Assembly (NCBI RefSeq): GCF_000422465.1
Contig: NZ_KE383842.1
Span: forward strand, 413,040 to 477,039
Direction of reading: 5' to 3'
DNA: 64,000 nucleotides
DNA from: Paenibacillus harenae DSM 16969
GTDB taxonomy: Bacteria; Bacillota; Bacilli; Paenibacillales; Paenibacillaceae
Shown here: one piece after another, positions 1 to 9,427 of the stretch
Position numbering within the stretch: the first letter of the stretch is position 1
Layout of the letters: each line of letters opens with the position of its first letter
Notes under the pieces: generated by a model
What the model was told of the DNA's origin: nothing
The model's input: the letters and a program-made list of their open reading frames with translations, nothing else
The model's database searches: none
Position numbers and translations under genes: made by a program

Positions 1-1
1 T

Positions 2-847
2 ACCATGCTTATCCCTATCGTGGTGCTGCTGACTATATTTGTCATCATTCCGTTTGTTTACGCGCTAATCGTCAGCTTCTACGATTGGAGCTTTTATCAG
101 GAATCCCGGTTTGTAGGCTGGCAAAATTATGTCAACGTGCTTAATGATCCGCTGTTTGGCAAAGCGGTTGTGACCGGTTTGAAATTCGCTTTGCTTGTCG
201 TTCCGGCTCAAATGATTCTCGCGTTTCTGTTCGCGCATGTCATTAGATCCATGGGGAAGAAGCTTTCCGGATTCGTAAAAACGGCGATCTATATTCCGAC
301 GATTATATCGGGCATTATTGCGTCGATCATATTCGTGTTTATTTTTGACTATAATGCGGGTCTTGCCAACGTTATCTTGAATTTGTTCGGCGTTGAGAAT
401 CAGGCTTGGCTTGCCGATGTGAAGACGGCGCTCGCAAGCATCGCGCTGCCGGCGATCTGGCTGGGCTTCGGGATTACGTCGCTCATTATGCTTGCGGGGC
501 TGCTCGATATTCCCGACAGCTATTATGAGGCAGCGGATCTTGAAGGGGCCGGTTCATGGTCGAAAATGATCTATATTACGATTCCATTGCTCAAAAACGT
601 CGTTTTATTCTTGTTGATTACCGGTTTTACGGGCGCTATTCAGCAATTCGAGCTTCCACTGGTCATGACGGGCGGGGGGCCGCTTAACGAAACGACGACG
701 CCAAATCTATATATCTTCAATCATTTCCGGAATGACGTGCTTGTCGGCCATTCGATCGCTTCGGCACTGCTATTGTTCATCGTGCTTGGCAGCATTTCGG
801 CCATTATTTTCAAAGTGCTCAATTCGGAAAAAGCGGTTGACGGTTAA
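2..847 (+). CDS. Carbohydrate ABC transporter permease, MalF/UgpA type (5' partial)
   Basis: Membrane subunit of a CUT1-type sugar importer; with the next gene it should form the channel for a sugar or oligosaccharide. About six hydrophobic segments are visible. The ATPase-coupling EAA loop reads YYEAADLEGAG at about residues 173-183 counted from the ATG at base 5. The frame is open to the window edge, and that ATG sits directly before a membrane segment without the usual short charged N-terminus. A few to about 20 residues therefore probably lie outside the window. The binding lipoprotein usually encoded just before is not visible. The substrate cannot be told from the permease; the neighbours suggest plant or microbial glycan fragments. 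Confidence 0.93.
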   Translation, partial: TMLIPIVVLLTIFVIIPFVYALIVSFYDWSFYQESRFVGWQNYVNVLNDPLFGKAVVTGLKFALLVVPAQMILAFLFAHVIRSMGKKLSGFVKTAIYIPTIISGIIASIIFVFIFDYNAGLANVILNLFGVENQAWLADVKTALASIALPAIWLGFGITSLIMLAGLLDIPDSYYEAADLEGAGSWSKMIYITIPLLKNVVLFLLITGFTGAIQQFELPLVMTGGGPLNETTTPNLYIFNHFRNDVLVGHSIASALLLFIVLGSISAIIFKVLNSEKAVDG

Positions 848-876
848 ACGGGCAGGCGAATGGAGGAGAGAAAGCG

Positions 877-1701
877 ATGAAAGTAAAGGAGCAAACCGTA
901 AAAACGATCATGTATGTATTCGGCTTCCTGATAGCGGTTGCGGCGTTGTTTCCGCTCGTGTGGATGGTCATCGCCGGCTTCAAAGCCAAAAACGAGGTGC
1001 TGGTGACGCCGTTCCGGTTTTTTCCGGAAAAATGGCTGTTCTCCAATTACAGCTCCATCCTGTCGGATCCGATGTTTCTTAAATCAATGGGTGTTACGTT
1101 CATGGGAGCGGTTCTCTTTGCCGCATTAAGCCTGATCATTAATTCGATGGCGGCTTACGTGTTCGCCAGACTCGAATTCCGTTTCAAACGCACGCTTTGG
1201 GTATTTGTTATTTGTACGATGTTCATCCCCGGCATGGCCATCCTGCTCACTTCCTTTATCGTCGTGACGGAGATGAAAATGCTGGACACGTTGGCCGTTC
1301 TCGTATTTCCAGGCGTGGCTTCCGCCGGCCATATGTTTTTCATCCGCCAGTTTTATTTAAATATTCCGATGGCGCTTGAAGAAGCTGCGCTTATCGACGG
1401 CGCTAACCGCTGGAAAATTTTTACCAGTATTTTCTTTCCTATGTCCTATCCCGTATTTGTTATCGTTGGGATCGGCTCTTATCTCGGCTTCTGGAATTCC
1501 TTCGTATGGCCGACGATGACGATTACGAATCCGGATTTGTTCCAAATCATGCAGTTCCTAAACACATTCCGCTCCGAGCGTTCGACGGAGATGGGCATGC
1601 TCATGGCCGGCTCAACGCTTGCGGCGATTCCGACCATCATCTTGTTCCTCATCTTCCAGAAGTACATTATCAAGGGAATCAAAATTTCAGGTTTGAAGTA
1701 A
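877..1701 (+). CDS. Carbohydrate ABC transporter permease, MalG type
   Basis: Second membrane subunit of the same CUT1 importer, 274 residues, the normal length. About six membrane segments are visible, and the EAA loop (LEEAALIDGANRW, about residues 167-179) contacts the shared ATPase. The C-terminus KGIKISGLK is typical of MalG-like subunits. It starts 29 bases after the previous stop behind a GGAGG-like site and is followed 16 bases later by the DUF6259 gene, so these genes are probably one operon. No ATPase gene is present; such systems commonly borrow a multi-sugar ATPase (MsmX type) encoded elsewhere. That last point is family knowledge, not seen here. Confidence 0.95.
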   Translation: MKVKEQTVKTIMYVFGFLIAVAALFPLVWMVIAGFKAKNEVLVTPFRFFPEKWLFSNYSSILSDPMFLKSMGVTFMGAVLFAALSLIINSMAAYVFARLEFRFKRTLWVFVICTMFIPGMAILLTSFIVVTEMKMLDTLAVLVFPGVASAGHMFFIRQFYLNIPMALEEAALIDGANRWKIFTSIFFPMSYPVFVIVGIGSYLGFWNSFVWPTMTITNPDLFQIMQFLNTFRSERSTEMGMLMAGSTLAAIPTIILFLIFQKYIIKGIKISGLK

Positions 1702-1717
1702 CGGGAGGCGTCTCTTC

Positions 1718-3952
1718 ATGATAGAGCTGGCGAATGACCGTATTCGCATCGGTATTAGCGAAACAGACGGTTCGATCCAAAGTATTCTGGACAAACGCAA
1801 AGGCAAGGAATATATAGCCGCAGACGGGGCGGGCTTGCCGTTCCGCCTCGAGACGGCAAACGAAACAACGAGCTCCTTCGAGCAGTTTGCTATAGAAGAG
1901 CAGCAGACAGCAGGGAAGAGGGAGGCTCGGCTGTCGTGGCGCGTTTCGGAAGGGCTGACGGTAAATTCGGTCATCCGCATCGCGGACGGAATCGGGGAGA
2001 TCGAATTCCGCTGCGAGGCGTTGAATGCTTCGGAAGAGACCGTAGTCAGCCTGGAATATCCGGTCATCGGCAATCTTGGCGCGATTACGGAGGGAGGTGA
2101 GAACGATTACGCGGCGCACAGCTTCGCGACGGGATTCAAGGTGCGCAATCCTTTGAAGCATTTCGGGAAAGACGGTGCGGGACTGCGGTTTATGCCGTAT
2201 CCGGAAAGCTTCTCGGGTTCCTCCATGCAGTTTTTCGCCTATTACGGCATGAACGGGGGCGGTCTTTATTTTGCGGCGCTGGACGGGGAAGGTTATGCGA
2301 AATGGTTGAATTTCTATAAGAACGATAACGGCCTGCTCGAAGCTTCTTTTATTCACGGCTGTGAAGATATGGGACCGAATAAAGGGATTGGCGTTACTTA
2401 TCCGTTAGTCGTGAGGTCGCTCGAAGGACGCGACTGGTATGAGGCGGCCGACCTTTACAAGAGCTGGGCGGTGCAGCAGAGCTGGTGCTCGAAGGGAAAG
2501 CTGACGGAACAGAAGGAGGAGGAACGCTGCTCCTGGCTGCATGAGCGCATGGGTGCCGCCACATTCGGCATAAATGCCGGCTCGGACCGCACCGAGTGGC
2601 TCAGAACGTATCATGAGCATATCCGCACGCCGATGTTCCATATCCTTGGACCGGATTGGACGAATGCGCCACAGACGTTCTATAAGGGCGTACCGGGCGG
2701 CTTCGACGACTGGTTCCCGACGCGATTCAACCGGGATAACATCGAGGCGATGAAACAGTACGGGGACAAATGCGCGCCATTCGAGTTCGATTACCTGTTT
2801 CATATGGAAGGGGCCGACGGAGAACGAGGCAAGGAAGCGGCGCAGAAGTTTCCGGAGAAGGAAAAGCTGAAATCAATCGATGCCTACCGTTTCCCGTTTA
2901 TTTGTCCGGCAGCCGAATATGCGCAAAGCTTTCATGTCGAGCGGGATCTGACGCTGCAGCGCGAGGATGACGTCGACTCGATCTATTACGATATTTCGGC
3001 CAACAACATTATGAAAATTTGCCTGGATGATTCGCACGGACATTCGGTTGGAGCCGGCAAAGCCATCAATGAAGCCTACCGGCAAAATTATATCCGAACG
3101 AAAAAGGCGATGATCGAGGCTGCAGGACGCTACGTGCCGATGGGCACGGAGATGATGAACGAGACGCTGCTCGACATCCTCGATTATTACCAGGCCCGCG
3201 CCGGCGGACAGCCTGCGGCGCCGCTCGAAGGCTACCCGCTGCGTGATTTGCTCAAAACCGGCGAAGCCGAGCTTATTCCGATGTTCGCTTACGTCTATCA
3301 CGAATACGGAGCCGTCCGCCTGGACGGTTGGGGCAAGCTGACGGAGGAAATCGGTTCGCTCTACTATTTCACGGTTGCGAGAACGTATTTGTGGGGCGGC
3401 TTGTACGAGCTGAATTACGAATACAGCCCGATGGAAGCGCTTGACGGGCGCGAGAATGCGCCGGAGGAGCACTATTATCCCTTCGAGCCGAGAGGCTACG
3501 CCTTCTCCGCCGAGCGTGCCGATTATTTGGCGCAATTCGCCGATCTGCGCACGGGCGCAGGCAACAAATATTTGGCCTACGGCCGGATGCTGCCGCCGCT
3601 TGCGTTTGAATGCGAGAAAATAGAGGCGGACTGGTTTCACTACAATCACGGAAAAGAAACGAGGGAATACAACGATTCCGGCAAGCTGGACGTTGATTCG
3701 ATCGTTCATTCCGCTTGGCGCTTCAAAGAGGAAAGCATAGGCTTGTTCTTTGCCAACGTGAGCGGTGACAGCCGCAGCGTGAAAGCGATCGTTGATACAA
3801 GCCGATACGGGCTTGCCGGATCCACCTTCCGGTATATGCTGCATACATCCGATTCGGACGGATCGGGAAGCGCGATTACGCTGCAGGATAACGGCATGCT
3901 GGCGCTTGACATCCCGGCGAGAAGCGTTGTTCTGGTTGAAATGGTTTACTAG
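1718..3952 (+). CDS. DUF6259-type protein, putative glycoside hydrolase-like enzyme
   Basis: Large (744 aa) protein without signal peptide or membrane segments, so probably cytoplasmic. The N-terminal ~250 residues look like a beta-sandwich typical of sugar-active enzymes. A central region (about 290-560) carries aromatic and acidic motifs such as FHILGPDWTNAP, FEFDYLFHMEG, YYDISANN and MGTEMMNE, as expected of a TIM-barrel hydrolase. The C-terminus is beta-rich. I match it to the DUF6259 family from overall pattern; its reaction is not established to my knowledge. Its place directly behind the permeases suggests it processes imported glycan fragments. Catalytic residues cannot be assigned from sequence alone. 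Confidence 0.7.
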   Translation: MIELANDRIRIGISETDGSIQSILDKRKGKEYIAADGAGLPFRLETANETTSSFEQFAIEEQQTAGKREARLSWRVSEGLTVNSVIRIADGIGEIEFRCEALNASEETVVSLEYPVIGNLGAITEGGENDYAAHSFATGFKVRNPLKHFGKDGAGLRFMPYPESFSGSSMQFFAYYGMNGGGLYFAALDGEGYAKWLNFYKNDNGLLEASFIHGCEDMGPNKGIGVTYPLVVRSLEGRDWYEAADLYKSWAVQQSWCSKGKLTEQKEEERCSWLHERMGAATFGINAGSDRTEWLRTYHEHIRTPMFHILGPDWTNAPQTFYKGVPGGFDDWFPTRFNRDNIEAMKQYGDKCAPFEFDYLFHMEGADGERGKEAAQKFPEKEKLKSIDAYRFPFICPAAEYAQSFHVERDLTLQREDDVDSIYYDISANNIMKICLDDSHGHSVGAGKAINEAYRQNYIRTKKAMIEAAGRYVPMGTEMMNETLLDILDYYQARAGGQPAAPLEGYPLRDLLKTGEAELIPMFAYVYHEYGAVRLDGWGKLTEEIGSLYYFTVARTYLWGGLYELNYEYSPMEALDGRENAPEEHYYPFEPRGYAFSAERADYLAQFADLRTGAGNKYLAYGRMLPPLAFECEKIEADWFHYNHGKETREYNDSGKLDVDSIVHSAWRFKEESIGLFFANVSGDSRSVKAIVDTSRYGLAGSTFRYMLHTSDSDGSGSAITLQDNGMLALDIPARSVVLVEMVY

Positions 3953-4080
3953 TGTAAGGCAAGATACCCGCCAGCCGCAGCATGATGAAGGGATTCTCCC
4001 GAGCTTATCATCTTACAAGCCAAGCATCCGGTCAGACCGACATGAATCGATATCATGTGGAGAAGGATGGTGCAAGAAAA

Positions 4081-6030
4081 TTGAGAAGAAAATGGCTGTT
4101 GTCTTTATTGGTATTCCAATTTGCTTTCTGCTCGCTGCTTATCGGGACGGCTGAGGCGGTTACGCCGACCGGCCTGGAGATGGTCGCGCGCGTAACGGGG
4201 GTAAAGCCCGAAGGCGAGACGATGCCGAATCCGAACCAGACCGATATCAATTATCAAATTACGGGCACGGATCTCGGCATCGTCTGGGACAAGGGCGGCG
4301 GTCAATATTTCGTCCTCTTCGGCGACACGAACGGCTTCGGGCCGAATGATTGGCGCAGCAATACGCTAGCGATTTCATCGGATACGAATTTGGCCGACGG
4401 CTTGTCGTTCGACACGATGATTCAGGATACGCCGGGCCATGCCAAAGAGATTTTGCCTTCCAAAAAAATCAATTTCGACGAACAAACGGTTATACCGACC
4501 GCAGGCGTTACCGTAGGCAACCGGCATTATATCCACTACATGTCCGTTAACAACTGGGGGCCAGCCGGGGTCTGGTACACGAACTATGCCGGTATTGCTT
4601 ACTCTGACAATAACGGCGCAACATGGACGAAGCATCCGACGGCCAGATGGTACAACAATACGACTTCTTGGGATAACAAATTCCAAATGGCCGCCATGGT
4701 GAAGGACGGCGGCTTCGTCTACATGTACGCAACGCCTAACGGGCGTTTCGGGGATGTATATCTGGCTCGCGTGCCCGAGACCGGCCTGCTGAACATTAAT
4801 GATTACCGTTACTGGGACGGCAACGGCTGGTCAACCAGCCAGGCGGACGCCGATGCGGTCGCAAACGGAGTAGCCGGCGAGCTTTCCGTCGCGTATAATT
4901 TCCATTTCAACCGTTATATCATGACCTACCTGAACGAGCACCGGCAGTCGATCGTGATGCGCGATGCGCCGACGCCTGTCGGACCCTGGAGCGGAGAGAA
5001 AGTGTTGGTTCCGGGGGGCTTTACCGGTTTAGGCCAATATAACGCCTTCATCCATCCCCTGTCCAACAACAGTGCCACGCTTTATTTCATCATGTCGACT
5101 TGGTATCCGGATTATAATACGCATCTGATGAAAGCCGCTCTCACAGCCGATATGTTCGGCGATAATATCGTGTCCGAACCCGGCTTCGAGACGCAGGCGG
5201 ACACCCCCGTCATGGCGCCGTGGCATGTGGACGGCGAAGGGGGCATCGACCGCAATCTGGGCAATGCCCGCACCGGACAGAATAACGGCTACGTCCGGAA
5301 CGGCAGCGGCTGGAATGCGATTAAACAGCGCGTCGCCGTGCAGCCGAATACGAATTATACCTTAAAGGGCTGGGTCAGGACATCGGGCAATAACACCGAC
5401 GGCTACTTCGGGGCGCGCGTACCGAATAACGGGGCGGTCCTTGGCGAGGCTTCGTTCGATTCCTATGCGAATTACACCGAGCTTACGGTGCCGTTCAACT
5501 CCGGCGGCAATAACTTTGTCGAGCTGTATACGGGCATGTGGGCGAATGGGGATACATGGGTTCAGATCGATGACGTGAGCCTGGTCAGAGATACGAATCT
5601 CGTCGGCCACGCAGGATTTGAATCGCAGCCTTCCGCCACGGTAAGCTCGCCGTGGTATGTGAACGGCAATGCCGGAATCGACCGCAGCGCCGGCTTCGCT
5701 CACACAGGACTTAACAACGCATTCGCAAGATACGGCACAGGCTGGAACGCGGTCAAGCAGGAGGTGTACGTGGAGAAAAATACGAATTACACGCTTTCCG
5801 CCTGGATTCGCACATCCTCGAACAATAACGCCGGTTATTTCGGCGCGAGATGGCTTGGCGGCGGCGCGATCCTGAACGAGAAGACCTTTGGAAGCCTTGC
5901 GGATTACACGAAGCATACCGTGACGTTCAACTCCGGCAGCCGGAGCAGCGTGGAAGTCTATGCAGGCATGTGGGCGAACGGCGGAGACACCTGGATTCAG
6001 GTTGACGACTTCAGCCTGGTCAAAAATTGA
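4081..6030 (+). CDS. Secreted DUF4185 (GH183-like) protein with two carbohydrate-binding modules
   Basis: Predicted extracellular glycan-active protein, 649 aa from the TTG at 4081. That start is chosen because a purine-rich site (GGAGAAGGATGG, 4059-4070) lies 10 bases before it and because it gives a clean signal peptide (MRRKW, a hydrophobic run, then GTAEA). An ATG at 3982 in the same frame would add 33 residues with no ribosome-binding site. Residues ~30-355 are a DUF4185 domain with GTDLGIVWD and LFGDTNG. Two tandem ~143-residue jelly-roll modules follow (~361-503 and ~505-649), each with a GWNA(I/V)KQ and GYFGAR core; they are clear duplicates. DUF4185 contains the endo-D-arabinofuranase family GH183; activity here is inferred only. 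Confidence 0.8.
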   Translation: MRRKWLLSLLVFQFAFCSLLIGTAEAVTPTGLEMVARVTGVKPEGETMPNPNQTDINYQITGTDLGIVWDKGGGQYFVLFGDTNGFGPNDWRSNTLAISSDTNLADGLSFDTMIQDTPGHAKEILPSKKINFDEQTVIPTAGVTVGNRHYIHYMSVNNWGPAGVWYTNYAGIAYSDNNGATWTKHPTARWYNNTTSWDNKFQMAAMVKDGGFVYMYATPNGRFGDVYLARVPETGLLNINDYRYWDGNGWSTSQADADAVANGVAGELSVAYNFHFNRYIMTYLNEHRQSIVMRDAPTPVGPWSGEKVLVPGGFTGLGQYNAFIHPLSNNSATLYFIMSTWYPDYNTHLMKAALTADMFGDNIVSEPGFETQADTPVMAPWHVDGEGGIDRNLGNARTGQNNGYVRNGSGWNAIKQRVAVQPNTNYTLKGWVRTSGNNTDGYFGARVPNNGAVLGEASFDSYANYTELTVPFNSGGNNFVELYTGMWANGDTWVQIDDVSLVRDTNLVGHAGFESQPSATVSSPWYVNGNAGIDRSAGFAHTGLNNAFARYGTGWNAVKQEVYVEKNTNYTLSAWIRTSSNNNAGYFGARWLGGGAILNEKTFGSLADYTKHTVTFNSGSRSSVEVYAGMWANGGDTWIQVDDFSLVKN

Positions 6031-6048
6031 CAACATGAGGTGATTTTT

Positions 6049-7041
6049 ATGAAAGCGCTTGTTATTGACCGGCCGCATCATGCATCCGTCCAGGAAGTTC
6101 CGTACCCTGCGCCGGGTCGTGACGATGTCGTAATCCGCGTAGAGCGGGTCGGCATTTGCGGCACCGATTTTCACATCTTCGAAGGGGAGTTCCTCTCCCC
6201 TTACCCGATCATTCCCGGACATGAGTTCTCGGGGACGATCCATGAATGCGGAGAAGGAGCGGGCGGCTTCCGGATCGGCGAGCGGGTAACCGCCGATCCG
6301 TCCCTTTTCTGCGGACGTTGCGTCTACTGCCTTACGAACCGGGGAAATCAATGCGAGAACTGGGGCGCGCTCGGCAATACGGTGAACGGCAGCATGGCGG
6401 AGTTCGTAGCCGTACCGGCGCGGAACGTCATCCGCATTCCGGATGCGATGTCATTCGAAACGGCTACCTTTATCGAACCGATCGCTTGCGTCGTTCATGC
6501 CATGAACAGGCTGCGGCTGAAAGCCGGGCAATCCGTGCTGCTGCTTGGCGCCGGGGCGATGGGACAGCAGCTCGTGCAGACGTTATCCAGGTCCGGCGCG
6601 TCGCGATTGACGGTTGTCGACGTATCCGGGAGCAAGCTTGCGCTCGCAAGGTCGCTTGGCGCGACGGAAACGGTCAACGTGCGGGATAAAGCCCGTCTGG
6701 CCGGCGAGACGTTCGACGTCGTCGTCGATGCGACCGGCATTCCGGCGGTCATCGAGGATGCGTTCACCCACCTGGGCAAAACAGCGACTTATTTGCAGTT
6801 CGGCGTGACGCCGAAGGATGCGCAAATCCGCATAAATCCGTTCGATCTGTATCATAAGGACTGGACGATCTTAGGCTCGATGGCGATTAACCACACCTTT
6901 CTTCCTGCCTTCGAATGGGTGAAGGAAGGCAGAATTCTGCTCGAGCCGCTTGTATCCAAGGTCATCGCGCTTGAGGAGACGGCCGAGTTTCTCGCTAAGC
7001 CAAAAGATCCGGAGCTGCTAAAGGTCCAAATCAAAATGTAA
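6049..7041 (+). CDS. Zinc-dependent medium-chain dehydrogenase (sorbitol/threonine dehydrogenase family)
   Basis: NAD(P)-dependent alcohol or polyol dehydrogenase, 330 aa. The catalytic zinc ligands appear in GICGTDFH and PGHEFSG, the four structural-zinc cysteines in FCGRCVYCLTNRGNQC, and the Rossmann motif is GAGAMG. The ATG at 6049 is preferred over the in-frame GTG at 6040 because the latter lies inside the GAGGTGA ribosome-binding site. It sits between two DUF4185 genes, 18 bases behind the first, so it probably oxidises a sugar or polyol released from the same glycan. D-arabinitol- or sorbitol-type substrates are plausible; the family cannot fix the substrate. Confidence 0.9.
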   Translation: MKALVIDRPHHASVQEVPYPAPGRDDVVIRVERVGICGTDFHIFEGEFLSPYPIIPGHEFSGTIHECGEGAGGFRIGERVTADPSLFCGRCVYCLTNRGNQCENWGALGNTVNGSMAEFVAVPARNVIRIPDAMSFETATFIEPIACVVHAMNRLRLKAGQSVLLLGAGAMGQQLVQTLSRSGASRLTVVDVSGSKLALARSLGATETVNVRDKARLAGETFDVVVDATGIPAVIEDAFTHLGKTATYLQFGVTPKDAQIRINPFDLYHKDWTILGSMAINHTFLPAFEWVKEGRILLEPLVSKVIALEETAEFLAKPKDPELLKVQIKM

Positions 7042-7097
7042 AGTAAGCCAGGGCCGGCGAGCTCTGCAAGCAAGCCCATTAATCAACCGGGAGGAAT

Positions 7098-9266
7098 ATG
7101 AAATTGAAACCATTCAAGCTGAAGGTAATCGGTTCCACCATGCTTGCGGCGGCGCTTATCGTTACGACGGCGCTGCCATCCTTTGCGGAGGGTTCGACAG
7201 AACCGTCAATGGAGCCCGCTCCATTTGAACTTACGTCCACCAAGGCGGTTAAGGTAGCCAGGGTGACGGGCGCCACTTTAGAAGGAGAGACGGTTCCGAA
7301 TCCGAATCTAACGCATACCAACTATGCTCTGACAGCTACGGACCTTGGCATTGTCTGGGACGCGACGACGGATCCGGAGGACAAAAAAGTGATGGTCGCT
7401 TTCGGCGATTCGTATGACGATGGCTGGGGAGGCTTCGGCGGCGGCGGTAATGCGGCAGGCTGGAGAAGCAATCTGCTTGCGATATCGAAGGATACGGACC
7501 TGTCGGACGGCATGACCTTCTCTTCGATGATTATGGACGAGAATAAACCCGGCTACGCCAAAGAGATTATCAGCTCCGCGCACAATACGTCCGGCAGCGG
7601 CGATTTTACAGCGATTCCTACCTCGGGCGTTACCGTAGCCAGCAGGCATTATATCCATTATATGCAGATCAAAAACTGGGGCGCGAACGGGCGCTGGAAT
7701 ACCAATTTCTCTGAAATCGCCTATTCGGACGACGAAGGGCAGAACTGGACGAAATCAGGCGTGCAATGGGGCGCGGCAAGTAAATTCGCGCAAGCCGCCT
7801 ATATCAAAGAGGACGGCTACGTCTACATGTTCGGAACGCCTGCGGGCCGGTTCGACAGCGCTTACCTGGCAAGGGCGGCGGAAGCGGACATGCTCGTGAA
7901 GGAGCAGTATGAATATTGGAACGGCACGGACTGGACCAAGAACGACGAAGCGGCAGCCGTCGCGGTTATTGATGTGCCGGTCAGTGAATTATCCGTTGCG
8001 TACAATTCGTATTATGACAAATATATGATGACGTATTTGAACGAGAACCGTTACGCGATCGTAATGCGCAGCTCCTCGAGCCTGACCGGCGGCTGGTCGG
8101 CGGAAACCGAGGTCGTTCGAGGCGCGGAATTCCCGGGCTTATACGGGGGATTCATCCATCCATGGACGAATGACGGCAGAGATCTGTACATGGTCGTGTC
8201 GGAATGGGGTCCGTATAACTCGATTCTCATGCGGGCGAAGTTGGATGTCGGAACGCCGTCCGTCAATCTGATCGCCGACCCGTCGTTTGAGAAGCAGACA
8301 TCGGGAACGTTGTCTGCGCCATGGACGCTTGAAGCCGGAAAAGGCGGCATCGACAGCGCAGGCTTGTCCAGGGGCGGCGGCAAAAACGTATGGATGCGCA
8401 ATAATGCCGGCTGGAATGCCATTACGCAGGATGTAACCGTCGAAGCTAATACGGAGTACGTATTGACCGGCTTTGTGAAGACGTCGCAAAACAATAATGC
8501 CGGTTATTTCGGCGTAAGAGGTTCTGCAGGCAATATTTTGAAGGAAACGAAATTCGAACGGCATGACCATTATACGAAGCAGACCGTCCGGTTCAATTCC
8601 GGCAGCAACACGCAGGTCAGAGTCTTTACGGGCATGCACTCGAACGGCGATACATGGTTACAAATCGATGATTATATGCTGTTGAAGGTCGATAAGGCGC
8701 CGCCCGTCATTACCTTGAACGGCAGTGATACGATAAACCTGCCTCTTAACGGCGATTTTACCGATGAAGGCGCGGTTGCTGCAGACAGCATCGACGGCGA
8801 CCTGTCGCATAAAATCGTCGTAGAAGGCAGCGTCGATCCTGCGATCGTCGGCACTTACACGCTGACTTACAAGGTGACGGACTCGGACGGCAATGCGGCC
8901 GCTCCGGTCACCAGAAAGGTCTTGGTAACGGGAGAAGCCTACAGCATCGGCAACGTCACGTTCAAGGATATAGCCGGAGGAACGATTGCGAAGCTTCCGA
9001 AGAACGGCCTTGTTATCGCAAGCGCAGACGTAAGGAACAATACGGGCGAAGCCAAAACGATTACACTCGTAGCAGCCTTGTATAACAAAAAAGGCGATCT
9101 TGAGAACGTATCCGGTCTGTCGAAATCGCTTGGTTCCGGCGCTACGGAGACATTCAGCGGCGGCTTCAGCATGCCGGGCAACAATTCCGGCTATACGATG
9201 AAGATCTTTGCAGCTAACTCGTTAACGGATTTGACGCCGATATCTGCTGTATCCGAATTGAAATAA
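7098..9266 (+). CDS. Secreted DUF4185 (GH183-like) protein with binding module and Ig-like domain
   Basis: Second secreted DUF4185 protein, about 722 aa. It has a signal peptide (KLKPFKLKVIGS start, cleavage near PSFAEG), a DUF4185 domain (~50-385; GTDLGIVW, VAFGDSYDDGWGG) and one jelly-roll module (~388-530; GWNAITQ, GYFGVR) closely related to the two in the upstream paralogue. Next come an Ig-like domain of DUF5011 type (~533-615; LPLNGDFTDEGA, GTYTLTYKVTDSDGN) and a ~105-residue C-terminal beta domain I cannot name. The ATG at 7098 lies only 3 bases after GGGAGG, so the in-frame TTG at 7104 (9 bases away) could be the true start. It arose by duplication of the 4081 gene with domain swapping. 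Confidence 0.8.
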   Translation: MKLKPFKLKVIGSTMLAAALIVTTALPSFAEGSTEPSMEPAPFELTSTKAVKVARVTGATLEGETVPNPNLTHTNYALTATDLGIVWDATTDPEDKKVMVAFGDSYDDGWGGFGGGGNAAGWRSNLLAISKDTDLSDGMTFSSMIMDENKPGYAKEIISSAHNTSGSGDFTAIPTSGVTVASRHYIHYMQIKNWGANGRWNTNFSEIAYSDDEGQNWTKSGVQWGAASKFAQAAYIKEDGYVYMFGTPAGRFDSAYLARAAEADMLVKEQYEYWNGTDWTKNDEAAAVAVIDVPVSELSVAYNSYYDKYMMTYLNENRYAIVMRSSSSLTGGWSAETEVVRGAEFPGLYGGFIHPWTNDGRDLYMVVSEWGPYNSILMRAKLDVGTPSVNLIADPSFEKQTSGTLSAPWTLEAGKGGIDSAGLSRGGGKNVWMRNNAGWNAITQDVTVEANTEYVLTGFVKTSQNNNAGYFGVRGSAGNILKETKFERHDHYTKQTVRFNSGSNTQVRVFTGMHSNGDTWLQIDDYMLLKVDKAPPVITLNGSDTINLPLNGDFTDEGAVAADSIDGDLSHKIVVEGSVDPAIVGTYTLTYKVTDSDGNAAAPVTRKVLVTGEAYSIGNVTFKDIAGGTIAKLPKNGLVIASADVRNNTGEAKTITLVAALYNKKGDLENVSGLSKSLGSGATETFSGGFSMPGNNSGYTMKIFAANSLTDLTPISAVSELK

Positions 9267-9289
9267 ATTTTATGCGTTATGCATAACCG

Positions 9290-9330
9290 CTCCTCTTCCG
9301 CTGAATCGGCATCATTCACGGAAGGGGATT
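9290..9330 (+). terminator. Terminator after the DUF4185 gene
   Basis: An imperfect hairpin (CTCTTCCGCTGAAT paired with ATTCACGGAAGGGG) followed by ATTTTT, 23 bases after the DUF4185 stop. It would separate the glycan genes from the LacI regulator. Confidence 0.6.
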
Positions 9331-9372
9331 TTTATGGTGACACCGGTAAAGAAGCGTGCTAATGTTTTGAGA

Positions 9373-9386
9373 TGGAATCGATTCCA
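9373..9386. promoter_or_regulatory. Candidate LacI-type operator
   Basis: Perfect 14-base palindrome TGGAATCGATTCCA with a central CG, the usual symmetry of LacI/GalR operators, 42 bases before the LacI-family start codon. It probably mediates autoregulation; not tested. Confidence 0.45.
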
Positions 9387-9427
9387 GAACGGGTGGAGAA
9401 CCGGATATTCATGAGTAGGAGGCATAT

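Noticed and set aside
2873..3844. Open frame antisense to the DUF6259 gene
   Set aside because: No recognisable protein pattern; a shadow of the coding strand.
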